From: Acetivibrio sp. MSJd-27
Lineage (GTDB): Bacteria > Bacillota > Clostridia > UMGS1840 > HGM11507
NCBI RefSeq assembly: GCF_018918095.1
Contig: NZ_JAHLPV010000004.1
Location: 1 to 64,000 of the forward strand
DNA: 64,000 bases
Direction of reading: 5' to 3'
Position 1 is the first letter of the stretch. Each line of letters begins with the position of its first letter. The position numbers and the translations under genes were made by a program. The notes beneath the pieces are model-generated. The model had not been told where the DNA came from and searched no databases. It worked only from the letters and a program-made list of their open reading frames with translations. This document shows, piece after piece, positions 41,437-50,604 of this stretch.

Positions 41437-43488
41437 ATGCTGGAGCTTCCGATTGAGAAGGCACTGGGCGTCAGTCAAAGCAGGCTGGCGCTTTTAAAAA
41501 AATTAAAAATAGAAACCATAGAAGATTTGATATGCTATTATCCCAGAGGATATGAGGATCGGTCTCAGCTTCGGGAAATCGCATCGCTGAAAAATGGGGA
41601 GACTGCGCTGATCAAGGGGACAGTGGCGGAGGAGCCCGCTTTATCCCGCATTCGGAAAAATCTTTGTATGATCAAAGTGAAGGTTTTTGATGATTCCGGT
41701 ATGATGCAGATTACTTTTTTTAATCAGAAATTTGTGGTAAGTAGCCTAAAGAAAGGAGAAACCTATCTATTTTATGGCAAAGCAAAGGTGGATTATCGCA
41801 GCATTTCGATGTCCAGTCCTGTCTTTGAACCGGAAAACAGCAATCGGCATATGGGGCATATCATTCCTCTGTACTCTCTGACAAAAGGCCTGTCGCAGAA
41901 GGTGTTCACCAATATCATGGCAGGGGTTGTAGGCACCGTGGATGAAGACTTGGAGGAGACACTGCCGACCTACTTAAAGGAGCGGCTGCACTTATGCGAT
42001 CGGGTGTTTGCCTTTCACAACATTCATTTCCCTCGCAGCTTTGAAGCACTGGAAGCGGCGAAGCAAAGGCTTGTGTTTGAGGAACTGCTTTTCCTGCAGC
42101 TGGGACAGCTTTCCATGAATCGGCTCAGTCAGGCGAGCCATGGAATTCGATTAACCAATTTTAAGATCGTAGAAAGACTGAATGAGATGCTTCCCTTTGA
42201 ACTGACCAATGCTCAAAAAAGGGTGATACGGGAAATCTGCGCGGATTTCCGGGACGGCAAACAGCTTAACCGCCTGATTCAGGGGGATGTGGGATCTGGG
42301 AAAACCATTGTAGCCTGTGCCATCATGCTGGTTGCAGCGAATAACGGCTATCAGTCCGCTTTGATGGCACCAACGGAAATTCTTGCGGTTCAGCACTATG
42401 ATGGACTGAAAGGGTATTTCGAAGCCTTTGGATTTGTCAGTGATATTCTGACAGGCAGTACCCCGAAGAAAAGGAAAAAAGAAATTTTAGAGAGGTTGAA
42501 AAACAACGAAATACAGATTCTGTTCGGAACGCATGCCATTTTGGAGGATGATGTGGAGTTTGCGAAGTTCGCCCTTTGTATCACGGATGAACAGCACCGT
42601 TTCGGGGTAAAACAGCGAAATTCTCTTTACAGCAAGGGAGAAAATCCTCACACCCTGGTGATGACAGCCACTCCTATTCCCAGAACACTGGCTCTGATCA
42701 TGTACAGTGATTTGGATGTATCGGTTATCGATGAGCTCCCCCCCAACCGGCAGAAGGTGGAAACGTATTGTGTCAGTGAGGGGAGCAGAACAAGAATTGA
42801 CGCTTTTCTATCCCGGGAATTGAAAGACGGCAGTCAGGCTTACATTGTGTGCCCTCTGGTGGAAGAATCGGAGACTATGACAGAGCAGCTTAAAAATGTG
42901 ACGGATTATACCCGGCAGCTAAAGGAAAAATTTCCGGATTTCCGAATGGAACTGCTTCACGGAAAAATGAAATCCAAAGACAAGGACGAAATTATGATGC
43001 GGTTCAAAAATCATGAGGTTGATGTTTTGGTATCCACAACTGTAATTGAGGTTGGGGTAAATGTACCAAATGCCACTCTGATGATTGTGGAAAATGCAGA
43101 GAGGTTCGGCTTGGCACAGCTTCACCAGCTGCGGGGCAGAGTCGGAAGGGGAAAGAAGAAATCCTATTGCATTCTTGTTTCTTCCGCAACGGCGAGGAAC
43201 ACGCGGGAACGCCTGAAAGTCCTGTGCCAGACCAATGATGGCTTTCAAATCAGCGAGCAGGACTTAAGGCAGCGCGGTCCGGGTGATTTTTTCGGAACCG
43301 ATCAGTCCGGTTTTGTGGATTTAAAAATTGCCAATTTGATTGGCGACGTAAAGGTTCTGGAACTGGCTTCCCGGACGGCAAAAAAAATTCTTGCCGAGGA
43401 TCCGGAGCTTTCGGATCGCAAAAATTATCTTTTAAAAAAGAACGTGAAAAAGCTGTTTTTGAAAAATGGAGTGAAGGTGTTTAATTAA
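41437..43488 (+). CDS. recG: ATP-dependent DNA helicase RecG
   Basis: 683 residues from the ATG at 41437; an in-frame GTG at 41428 is an alternative. An N-terminal wedge (OB-fold) domain for branched DNA (about 60-170), then superfamily-2 helicase motifs: Walker A GDVGSGKT, TDEQHRFGVKQR and TATPIPRTLAL, followed by the helicase C domain with STTVIEVGVNVPNAT and QLRGRVGRG. It remodels stalled forks and Holliday junctions. The length is normal. Confidence 0.98.
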   Translation: MLELPIEKALGVSQSRLALLKKLKIETIEDLICYYPRGYEDRSQLREIASLKNGETALIKGTVAEEPALSRIRKNLCMIKVKVFDDSGMMQITFFNQKFVVSSLKKGETYLFYGKAKVDYRSISMSSPVFEPENSNRHMGHIIPLYSLTKGLSQKVFTNIMAGVVGTVDEDLEETLPTYLKERLHLCDRVFAFHNIHFPRSFEALEAAKQRLVFEELLFLQLGQLSMNRLSQASHGIRLTNFKIVERLNEMLPFELTNAQKRVIREICADFRDGKQLNRLIQGDVGSGKTIVACAIMLVAANNGYQSALMAPTEILAVQHYDGLKGYFEAFGFVSDILTGSTPKKRKKEILERLKNNEIQILFGTHAILEDDVEFAKFALCITDEQHRFGVKQRNSLYSKGENPHTLVMTATPIPRTLALIMYSDLDVSVIDELPPNRQKVETYCVSEGSRTRIDAFLSRELKDGSQAYIVCPLVEESETMTEQLKNVTDYTRQLKEKFPDFRMELLHGKMKSKDKDEIMMRFKNHEVDVLVSTTVIEVGVNVPNATLMIVENAERFGLAQLHQLRGRVGRGKKKSYCILVSSATARNTRERLKVLCQTNDGFQISEQDLRQRGPGDFFGTDQSGFVDLKIANLIGDVKVLELASRTAKKILAEDPELSDRKNYLLKKNVKKLFLKNGVKVFN

Positions 43489-43618
43489 AGATTTGGCAAA
43501 GTGATATAGGTTAGAAACATATGCGAAATAAAATGCCTCATAGCTGTCGGATGCTGTATTCGATGTGTTTTGCCACATGGTTTCGCAATTTTTGATATGG
43601 TACAGAGTACGATAAAAA

Positions 43619-43646
43619 GGGTGTTGAAATTTGATTTTCAACACCC
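43619..43646 (-). terminator. Terminator of the aldolase gene (convergent with recG)
   Basis: GGGTGTTGAAA / TTTTCAACACCC stem; read leftward it is followed by TTTTTATCG. It may also stop recG transcripts. Confidence 0.8.
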
Positions 43647-43683
43647 AAAATATTTGACCGAAAATATAGAATCATTTTTTTGT

Positions 43684-44655
43684 CTAGAAATTATCAAGCA
43701 GAGCTTTATAGAACTCGCAGTAGTCTTTGCGCTTCTCTGCGGTGAAATCCATTGCTTCACGGGGATGGCGGTTTAATTGGCCGGTAAGCATATATTGCAG
43801 GTCATAGCCCCAGACAACTCCCTGTTCTTTTAAGGGAAGCATATATTTTTCAATAAAGGTAAGAACACTATAGAGATTATACTTCGGGTTTCTCAGGAAA
43901 CCAAGCAGAAGCTCTGTTGCACAGTTCCCGGCGCCGCGCCCCATTCCCTGTATAGTGGTATCCAGATAAGAAACGCCATAGGACAAGGTTTCAATCGTGT
44001 TGGCAAATGCCAGATTCTGATTGTTGTGTGCGTGGAAACCGACCTTTTTGCCCGCCTTTTCTGCAGCCTCGATATATATCTTTGTAAGTTCACAGGCATT
44101 CTCGGGATAAAGGGATCCATAGCTGTCCACCAGATAGATAACATCCACGCAAGAATCACAAAGCATCTCCAATGCCTGCTGTATTTGGTCGGATCCTGCC
44201 TGCGAAATTGCCATAATATTGCAGGTTGTTTCATATCCGAGATGATGGAAATATTCTATCATTTCAATCGCTGCGGGAATCTGATGAATGTAGCAGGCAA
44301 CCCGCACCATATCAATCACGCTTTCCTTTTTGGGAAGGAAATCCGTTTTAAAATCGCATCTTCCCACATCCGCCATCACGGCGATTTTCATGTCGGAAAT
44401 GTTGTCTCCCACAATGGTGCGGAGATCCTCCTCATTGCAGAATTTCCATTTGCCGAAGTCACTTTCGCGAAATAGGTTTTTGCTGGCTTTGTAGCCAAAT
44501 TCCATATAGTCTACGCCGCTTTTGATATTTGCTTTGTAAAGCTCTGTAACAAATTCGTCGGTAAATTCAAAATTGTTGCAAAGTCCGCCGTCTCTTATTG
44601 TTGCGTCAAGAACTTTAATGTCGTCTCTGACTTCCATCAAATTGCCTTTTCTCAT
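43684..44655 (-). CDS. DRE-TIM metallolyase-type aldolase domain protein
   Basis: 323 residues with the family signature VLDATIRDGG near the N-terminus and the metal-binding HAHNNQNLA late in the TIM barrel. Sequence groups it with 4-hydroxy-2-oxovalerate aldolase / HMG-CoA-lyase-like proteins, but the second reductase partner of the aldolase pathway is not nearby. Related genes occur in polysaccharide or nucleotide-sugar clusters. The exact reaction is unassigned. The start (ATG 44655) has AGGAG 8 nt upstream. It has its own consensus promoter and a structured leader. Confidence 0.8.
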   Translation of the reverse strand: MRKGNLMEVRDDIKVLDATIRDGGLCNNFEFTDEFVTELYKANIKSGVDYMEFGYKASKNLFRESDFGKWKFCNEEDLRTIVGDNISDMKIAVMADVGRCDFKTDFLPKKESVIDMVRVACYIHQIPAAIEMIEYFHHLGYETTCNIMAISQAGSDQIQQALEMLCDSCVDVIYLVDSYGSLYPENACELTKIYIEAAEKAGKKVGFHAHNNQNLAFANTIETLSYGVSYLDTTIQGMGRGAGNCATELLLGFLRNPKYNLYSVLTFIEKYMLPLKEQGVVWGYDLQYMLTGQLNRHPREAMDFTAEKRKDYCEFYKALLDNF

Positions 44656-44730
44656 TTTACTATCTCCTGGCTAAGTTTTTAATGATTTAAACTGCTTTCT
44701 TTTATTCAACGAGGTTTTGTACCATTATTC

Positions 44731-44781
44731 AACATTCCTCCATTCCGCGGGAGATTACACTTTTTCCGAAAAAGGAATGTT
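44731..44781 (-). promoter_or_regulatory. Structured 5' leader of the aldolase gene
   Basis: Read leftward, AACATTCC...GGAATGTT (8-bp perfect outer stem, 44731-44738 / 44774-44781) encloses two small hairpins: CTTTTT/AAAAAG with a 3-nt loop, and CTCC/GGAG. Together they form a possible three-way junction right at the expected transcript start. No known riboswitch class is recognised. Confidence 0.45.
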
Positions 44782-44788
44782 TTGTTTT

Positions 44789-44817
44789 ATTATAGCATCA
44801 CGAAAATAATTTGTCAA
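44789..44817 (-). promoter_or_regulatory. Consensus promoter of the aldolase gene
   Basis: Read leftward, TTGACA (44812-44817), 17 bp, TATAAT (44789-44794): both boxes are perfect, suggesting strong expression or regulation after initiation. Confidence 0.85.
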
Positions 44818-44887
44818 AACAGCGACGGTTTACAAAGAACCATTCTGATACAAAGCAAGCTTGTTGTTTTCGGAATGAAAAGCTTTT

Positions 44888-46117
44888 TTATTTCTGTTCC
44901 AGCGTCTGCTGTATGATATTCTGCATCATTTCCTTTGTCATCATGCCGGGCACGTAACCCATCACATTGCCTTGACGGTCTATCATAAAGGTGGTAGGGA
45001 AAGAGTTAATGTAATAATCTGCAAAGACTTCTCCATTCTCATCGAATACGGTGGGAAAGGTGTAGCTGTTTTCTGCCAGAAATGCTGTGATTCCTAAAAT
45101 GTCCGTTTCCCTGCCGATATTTGGCTGGGCGACTCCCAGAAATATCACCTCTCCGCTATTGCTGCCATATTCCTGATAAAGCTCTTCAATATGAGGCATT
45201 TCCATTTGACAGGGACCGCACCAGGTTGCCCAAAAGTTCAGAAAAACGACCTTGCCTTTGTAGTCTGAAAGGGTATGGCTTTGCCCTTTTTGATCGGTCA
45301 ATGTAAAATCGAAAGCGGGCAGTTCGGGTTTCTCGGTTTGCTTTGGCGGCTCTGTCTGCTGTGCGGTGGGAGCCGGAGTGGGAGATGCAGTGCTAAAGTA
45401 ACCGGATAAACCTTCCATCCATCCGCTTATCATCATAATGCCGATGAAGAGCAAAAGGATGCCTCCGGCTTTGATCGTATATTTCATTATTTTCTGATTC
45501 TTTTTGACAAAGTTAAGCGCCTTGGAGGTGAAAAGACCCAATAAAAGAAAAGGGATGATGAAACCCGCTGTATATACCAGAACCAGCAGATTGCCAATCA
45601 GGGCGTTCTCAGCGCTGGACGCCAGAATCAGAACAGATGAAAGCGCTGGACCCACGCAGGGTGTCCAAGCAAAACTGAAGGTGAATCCCATGATCAGTGC
45701 AACAAAGGGATTCATCCGTTCCAAATTCCAGCGAAAGGGCAATTTCTTCTCTCTGCTTAGAAAAGAAAAGCGCACAAAACCCAATTGTATCAAGGCCAAA
45801 AAGATAATCAGGACGCCGCCGACGCGGCTAAACCATAGCTTATATTCCTGAAAGAAGGAACCAAGGGCGGAGAATGCCATACCCAGAATAAAAAACGCAA
45901 AGGAGATACCGAGGACAAAGCAGAGAGTATGCAGGAACACAGTGGATTGTTTATAGCGATACGTTCCATCCTCCAGCTTTTCTTTGGTATTCCCTGCAAG
46001 ATACCCTAAATAGACAGGGAGAAGCGGCAGTATGCAGGGAGAGAAAAAAGATAAAAGTCCTTCCAGAAAAACCAGAAAATAATTGATGTTTTCTGCGGAA
46101 ACAATATTGTCAAACAT
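44888..46117 (-). CDS. CcdA-type membrane electron carrier fused to a thioredoxin-like domain
   Basis: 409 residues from the ATG at 46117 (AAGGAG upstream); the reading frame continues into repeat copy D but that is not a plausible start. Residues 1-250 are a DsbD/CcdA-type membrane domain (FFSPCILPLLPVYLGYLAG, TPCVGPALSSVLILASS with the paired membrane cysteines). After a Pro/Thr/Gln-rich linker (PTPAPTAQQTEPPKQ) comes a TlpA/ResA-type thioredoxin domain with WATWCGPCQMEMPH (about 310-323). It carries reducing power from the cytoplasm to extracytoplasmic disulfides. A single polypeptide for both roles makes the relay self-contained. A cytochrome c biogenesis link is unlikely to be the only role in an anaerobe. 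Confidence 0.93.
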   Translation of the reverse strand: MFDNIVSAENINYFLVFLEGLLSFFSPCILPLLPVYLGYLAGNTKEKLEDGTYRYKQSTVFLHTLCFVLGISFAFFILGMAFSALGSFFQEYKLWFSRVGGVLIIFLALIQLGFVRFSFLSREKKLPFRWNLERMNPFVALIMGFTFSFAWTPCVGPALSSVLILASSAENALIGNLLVLVYTAGFIIPFLLLGLFTSKALNFVKKNQKIMKYTIKAGGILLLFIGIMMISGWMEGLSGYFSTASPTPAPTAQQTEPPKQTEKPELPAFDFTLTDQKGQSHTLSDYKGKVVFLNFWATWCGPCQMEMPHIEELYQEYGSNSGEVIFLGVAQPNIGRETDILGITAFLAENSYTFPTVFDENGEVFADYYINSFPTTFMIDRQGNVMGYVPGMMTKEMMQNIIQQTLEQK

Positions 46118-46140
46118 TGTGGGAAACTCCTTTTTCCAAA

Positions 46141-46285
46141 TAGAATTGCGGGCAAGATGTCCCCTGCCTCTTTCTGCAGCGGATTCCATATCCACACGAA
46201 GCAGGAGAGTCATCTCCCGCTTCGTGCGGCACTGCCGTATCGTGCCATTGTCCTCGTTGCATGACAGGACAAGCTCTTATTAAAT
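46141..46285 (+). repeat. Dispersed multi-hairpin repeat, copy D (variant stem)
   Basis: Full-length copy with a differently sequenced main stem: CCACACGAAGCAGGAGA / TCTCCCGCTTCGTGCGG. Seven core positions differ from copies A/B/E on both arms yet still pair. First hairpin CTGC/GCAG, third GGCAC/GTGCC, last TTGTCC/GGACAA. It separates the CcdA-thioredoxin gene start from the comM end, both leftward genes. Confidence 0.8.
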
Positions 46286-46298
46286 CCATCCACGAAGC

Positions 46299-47831
46299 TT
46301 AATTCCAATATTTTTTATCCAGTGAGCGGTAACCGATGGCCTCTGCCAAATGAGCGGCAGTAATCCGTTCGCTGTTGTCCAAATCAGCAATGGTCCTTGC
46401 CACTTTTAAAATTCGGTTGTGTGCTCTCGCTGAGAGACCAAGGGATTCATAAGCATTTTTCATCAAAGTGTTCTCCTCTTGTCCTAACACACAGAAGGTA
46501 TCAATCATAGAGGACGGAATTTCGGAATTGGTGTAAAAGCCCAAGCCCTGATACCGTTTCAACTGAATATCCCGCGCTTTCTGCACTCTTTCCCGCATCA
46601 CACTGCTGTTGTAATCGGATTTTTTGTCCGCTAGATCCTCATATTCCACACTGGGAACTTCAATGTGCAAATCAATCCGATCCAGAAGGGGACCGCTGAT
46701 CTTTTTCAGATAATTTTTGATCTGAGTTGCCGTACAACTGCAGCGGTGTGTACCGGAGGAATAAAAACCACAGGGACAGGGATTCATGGAGGCGACCACC
46801 ATCATGCTGCAGGGATAGGTGGCGGAACCAGTCACCCGGGTTACAGTGATTTTTCCATCCTCCAAAGGCTGCCGCAAGGTTTCCAAAGAGTCCCTTCTAA
46901 ATTCCGGAAGCTCGTCCAGAAACATAACGCCGCGGTGGGACAAGGAAATCTCTCCCGGTTTAGGTGTTTTTCCTCCGCCTGTGATGCCAATGGTAGACGC
47001 CGTGTGGTGTACCTGTCGGAAAGGACGAACCCGTATTAACGGATCCTCCCGGCTCAGAAGGCCTGCAACCGAATAGATTTTGGTAACCTCAAGGGACTCC
47101 TGCAGAGACAGAGGAGGCAAAATGGAGGGAAGCCGCTTTGCAATCATCGTTTTACCGGACCCCGGCGCGCCCACCATCACACAGTTATGCGCGCCTGCCG
47201 CCGCTACTTCCAGCGCCCGTTTGACCGATTCCTGCCCTTTGACGTCAGCGAAATCCTCAGCGAAAGGCAGTATGCTGTTGCCTTTCTGCTCTTGTTCCCG
47301 TCTGTACACTTCCAGGCCCTTTTCATTTTTCATGAAAAGGAAACAATCCAGCAGATTCTTAACCGGATATACATTGATGTCCTCAATAATTGCCGCTTCC
47401 TTTGCGTTCTTTTCCGGCAAAAATACATTTTTGATGCCTTTTTCATAAGCGGATATCACAATGGGCAGCACACCGTCCACCTCCCGCAATGTCCCGTCCA
47501 GAGAAAGCTCTCCCAGAAAGATCGCATTCTCAATGAAATAGGTATTTAAACCGTTGTCATGACATAAAATAGACATAGCGATCGGGAAATCGAAATGGGA
47601 GCCTTCCTTGCGTACTGCGGCAGGAGCCAAATTCACAACGATTTTCCGGTGTGGGATCATCAGGCCCGAGTTCTTGATAGCGGCTCGGATCCGCTCCCTG
47701 GATTCCTTTACAGCTGCGTCGGGCAGCCCTACGATATCGAATGACGGCAAAGCGGGAGTAAAATCGGATTCCACCTCGATAAGATATCCCTCGATCCCGC
47801 TGATACCGGCCGTATAAATCACATTTGACAT
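46299..47831 (-). CDS. comM: YifB/ComM-family Mg-chelatase-like AAA+ ATPase
   Basis: 510 residues. N-terminal chelatase-like domain (about 20-190; LPSFDIVGLPDAAVKESRERI), AAA+ core with Walker A GAPGSGKTMIAKRL (about 217-230) and sensor segments, an Mg-chelatase C-terminal part, and the typical AHNRILKVARTIADLD (about 460-475). ComM-type proteins are branch-migration helicases used in natural transformation and recombination. No dprA neighbour is visible here, although dprA often follows. Confidence 0.93.
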   Translation of the reverse strand: MSNVIYTAGISGIEGYLIEVESDFTPALPSFDIVGLPDAAVKESRERIRAAIKNSGLMIPHRKIVVNLAPAAVRKEGSHFDFPIAMSILCHDNGLNTYFIENAIFLGELSLDGTLREVDGVLPIVISAYEKGIKNVFLPEKNAKEAAIIEDINVYPVKNLLDCFLFMKNEKGLEVYRREQEQKGNSILPFAEDFADVKGQESVKRALEVAAAGAHNCVMVGAPGSGKTMIAKRLPSILPPLSLQESLEVTKIYSVAGLLSREDPLIRVRPFRQVHHTASTIGITGGGKTPKPGEISLSHRGVMFLDELPEFRRDSLETLRQPLEDGKITVTRVTGSATYPCSMMVVASMNPCPCGFYSSGTHRCSCTATQIKNYLKKISGPLLDRIDLHIEVPSVEYEDLADKKSDYNSSVMRERVQKARDIQLKRYQGLGFYTNSEIPSSMIDTFCVLGQEENTLMKNAYESLGLSARAHNRILKVARTIADLDNSERITAAHLAEAIGYRSLDKKYWN

Positions 47832-47947
47832 AACGATCCTTGCCTTTCCAGTTTCTTTTCTCTGTTTTCTTTTTCCATTTTATCAAATGAATACAGATTA
47901 TGCAACAAAAAAGTATTTTCCCTCTATGCAAAATAGGGATTTTAGTG

Positions 47948-48034
47948 TATAATAATTTAATTAAGATGGTCTCTGTCTTTTTTAGAAGGCGGCAGAGGTC
48001 TTCTTTTGGGTTAAAAAAACAGGGGAAATCCCCT
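47948..48034 (+). promoter_or_regulatory. Leader region of the cysES-mrnC operon
   Basis: TATAAT (47948-47953) with only a poor upstream box, then two hairpins: an imperfect GGTCTCTGTC / GGCAGAGGTC-type stem (about 47965-48004) and AGGGGAAATCCCCT (48021-48034). A T-box would be expected in front of cysES in Clostridia, but no AGGGTGGNACCGCG antiterminator block is present. Confidence 0.4.
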
Positions 48035-48055
48035 TACTGAATGAGGTGGCCTGCT

Positions 48056-48730
48056 ATGTTTCGAGCATTACGGGCGGATATCCGGGCCGTGCTTGACCGC
48101 GACCCTGCAGCCAGAAACGGATTTGAGGTATTTTTCCTCTACTCCGGCGTACACGCGTTATTCTGGCACCGCGCCGCACAGTTTTTCTATATACATAAAA
48201 TGAAATTTCTTGCAAGAATGATCTCTCAGATGACAAAATTCTTTACAGGGATTGAAATTCACCCTGCCGCGAAAATCGGCCGGGGAGTAATGATTGATCA
48301 CGGTATGGGGGTTGTCATCGGCGAGACAGCCGAAGTGGGAGACAATTGCACCATCTATCAGGGCGTCACCCTTGGCGGTACTGGAAAAGAAGTCGGCAAA
48401 CGGCACCCCACCATCGGAAACAATGTGATGATCGGCGCGGGGGCGAAGGTTCTTGGACCTTTTAAGGTTGGGGATAATTCCAAAATCGCCGCAAATGCTG
48501 TGGTGCTTAACGAGGTTGCGGATGGTTGTACCTGTGTTGGCGTTCCCGCTAGAACCGTACGCAGGCATAACAAAAAAATCCGGCCCTGTGACGATTTGGA
48601 TCAGACACATATTCCCGATCCGACAGCGCAGGAAATCTGCAAGCTAATGTCCCGGCTCAACCATCTGGAAAAAAAATTAGAAACCATGCAAAAAGAACTG
48701 GAGGATTCAAAGCATGATAAAGATATATAA
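48056..48730 (+). CDS. cysE: Serine O-acetyltransferase
   Basis: 224 residues from the ATG at 48056, which follows GAGGTGG. An N-terminal helical region (1-70) precedes a left-handed beta-helix of hexapeptide repeats (IGRGVMIDHGMGVVIGETAE, DNCTIYQGVTLGGTGKE, GDNSKIAANAVVLNEV). It transfers acetyl from acetyl-CoA to serine, giving O-acetylserine for cysteine synthesis. It overlaps cysS by 17 bp. The extended charged tail (MSRLNHLEKKLETMQKELED) is a predicted coiled coil. Confidence 0.95.
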   Translation: MFRALRADIRAVLDRDPAARNGFEVFFLYSGVHALFWHRAAQFFYIHKMKFLARMISQMTKFFTGIEIHPAAKIGRGVMIDHGMGVVIGETAEVGDNCTIYQGVTLGGTGKEVGKRHPTIGNNVMIGAGAKVLGPFKVGDNSKIAANAVVLNEVADGCTCVGVPARTVRRHNKKIRPCDDLDQTHIPDPTAQEICKLMSRLNHLEKKLETMQKELEDSKHDKDI

Positions 48731-50120
48731 CTCACTGAGCAATCAGAAGGAAGAATTTAAACCAATTATTGAAAATGAAGTAAAAATGTATGCCTGCGGG
48801 CCGACGGTCTATAACTATTTTCATATTGGAAACGCACGTCCCATCATTGTGTTTGATGTGCTGCGGCGTTATTTTGAGTACAGAGGCTATAAGGTAACCT
48901 TTGTTCAGAACTTCACCGATATTGATGACAAGATGATAAACCGCGCAAACGAGGAAGGCATAACGGTGAAAGAACTGGCCGACAAATTTATCGCCGAATA
49001 TTTTAAGGATGCTCAGGGACTCGGCGTCCGTGGTGCGACAATCCATCCCAAAGCAACGGAAAACATTGACGTGATCATTGATACCGTCGACAAGCTGATT
49101 GAAAACGGACATGCATATGCTGTCGGCGGAAATGTCTACTTCCGCACAAAAAGTTTTCCGGAATACGGGAAGCTTTCCCATCAGCCCTTGGAAGATTTGG
49201 AGGCGGGTGCACGTATCGATGTCAATGAGGACAAGGAAGACGCCATGGACTTCGTTCTCTGGAAGGCAAAAAAACCGGGTGAACCGTCCTGGCCCAGTCC
49301 TTGGGGAGAAGGTCGTCCCGGGTGGCACATTGAGTGCTCGGCGATGGTAAACAAGTTTTTGGGAGAAACCATCGATATTCATTGCGGAGGAAAGGATCTG
49401 ATTTTCCCGCATCACGAAAACGAGATCGCCCAGAGTGAATGCGCTAACTGCAAGCCTTTTGCCCATTACTGGATGCATAACGGTTATATCAACGTGGACA
49501 ACCGCAAAATGTCAAAATCCCTGAACAATTTCTTCACTGTGCGTGATGTCGTAAAAGATTTCAGTTATGAGGTTATCCGATTCTTTATGCTGTCCGCCCA
49601 CTACAGAAGCCCTATCAATTTCTCAAGGGATCTGCTGGAACAGGCGGAGACGGGCTTGAAACGTATTAAAACCTGTCTGGAGAATCTGGAATTCCTGATG
49701 AACAGCTATACCGACGGCGAAATAACCGCGGAAGAAAGCACGCTTCTGGAAAATCTGAAAACGCATCGAAGCCGTTTCATCGAAGCCATGGACGATGATT
49801 TGAACACAGCAGACGGCATCTCTGCGGTCTTTGAACTGGTTCGGGAAATGAATTCCGTCTTTGTCAACGGGAAACAGTACAGCAAAGCCTTTGCTTCAAA
49901 GGCTCTCGAACTGGCAAAGGAACTGCTGGATGTTCTCGGATTCTCTGTAGCAAAAGAAGAGCTCTTGGATGAAGAGATTGAAAAAATGATCGCAGAACGG
50001 AATGATGCCCGAAAAGCAAAGGACTTCAAAAGGGCGGATGAAATTCGTGACACTCTGAAGGCCAAAGGAATTGTTTTGGAGGATACTCCGCAGGGTGTCA
50101 AATGGAGAAAAGCAGATTAA
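48714..50120 (+). CDS. cysS: Cysteinyl-tRNA synthetase
   Basis: 468 residues of class I type. HIGH-like PTVYNYFHIGNARP (about 30-43), zinc-binding Cys/His (HIECSAM, HHENEIAQSEC) and KMSKS (about 265-270). The usual C-terminal DALR helical domain (about 350-415) and anticodon part follow. It charges tRNA-Cys. Coupled with cysE upstream and with mrnC, whose start overlaps by 19 bp. Confidence 0.98.
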   Translation: MIKIYNSLSNQKEEFKPIIENEVKMYACGPTVYNYFHIGNARPIIVFDVLRRYFEYRGYKVTFVQNFTDIDDKMINRANEEGITVKELADKFIAEYFKDAQGLGVRGATIHPKATENIDVIIDTVDKLIENGHAYAVGGNVYFRTKSFPEYGKLSHQPLEDLEAGARIDVNEDKEDAMDFVLWKAKKPGEPSWPSPWGEGRPGWHIECSAMVNKFLGETIDIHCGGKDLIFPHHENEIAQSECANCKPFAHYWMHNGYINVDNRKMSKSLNNFFTVRDVVKDFSYEVIRFFMLSAHYRSPINFSRDLLEQAETGLKRIKTCLENLEFLMNSYTDGEITAEESTLLENLKTHRSRFIEAMDDDLNTADGISAVFELVREMNSVFVNGKQYSKAFASKALELAKELLDVLGFSVAKEELLDEEIEKMIAERNDARKAKDFKRADEIRDTLKAKGIVLEDTPQGVKWRKAD

Positions 50121-50533
50121 AAGGTCGTGAAATTTTGAAAGATTATTGTTTTGAACCGGCGAATATGTATTCCCCGCTGGTTCTTGCCTATATCGGCGAT
50201 GCTGTCTATGAAGCTTATGTGCGCTGCAGCATCGTCAGCACCGGCAATATGCCGGTACATAAGCTGCATAAAGCAGCCACCGGTTTTGTAAAAGCCAAAG
50301 CGCAAAGTGACTTGATGGAGAAAATTTTGCCTCTTCTTACGGAGAAGGAGACAGCTGTATTCAAACGGGGACGGAACGCAAAATCCGCAACTTCCCCGAA
50401 AAATGCAGATATCGTGGACTATCGGCGGGCTACCGGATTTGAAGCGCTTGTTGGATATCTGTATATTGCCGGAAAAAAGGACAGGCTGATCGAGCTTCTC
50501 GATTCCTGCATTGATTTTAACAAGCATGAGTGA
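50102..50533 (+). CDS. mrnC: Mini-ribonuclease 3
   Basis: 143 residues, the RNase III catalytic domain without a double-strand-RNA-binding domain: YSPLVLAYIGDAVYEAYVR (acidic active-site residues in GDAVYE) and FEALVGYLYI. It matures 23S rRNA precursor ends. The cysE-cysS-mrnC order is a conserved Firmicute arrangement. The start overlaps the cysS stop. Confidence 0.95.
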   Translation: MEKSRLKGREILKDYCFEPANMYSPLVLAYIGDAVYEAYVRCSIVSTGNMPVHKLHKAATGFVKAKAQSDLMEKILPLLTEKETAVFKRGRNAKSATSPKNADIVDYRRATGFEALVGYLYIAGKKDRLIELLDSCIDFNKHE

Positions 50534-50543
50534 GTTGAATTAG

Positions 50544-50568
50544 CTGCTGCAAAAGAATTTTGCAGCAG
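50544..50568 (+). terminator. Terminator after mrnC
   Basis: CTGCTGCAAAA / TTTTGCAGCAG, 11-bp perfect stem, followed by TCTTCCTTTT. Confidence 0.7.
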
Positions 50569-50604
50569 TCTTCCTTTTATGATATATGCTGCTGGAGGTT
50601 AAGA

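Noticed and set aside
47960-48055. T-box riboswitch before cysE-cysS
   Set aside because: Hairpins are present but the conserved T-box block (AGGGTGGNACCGCG) is absent.
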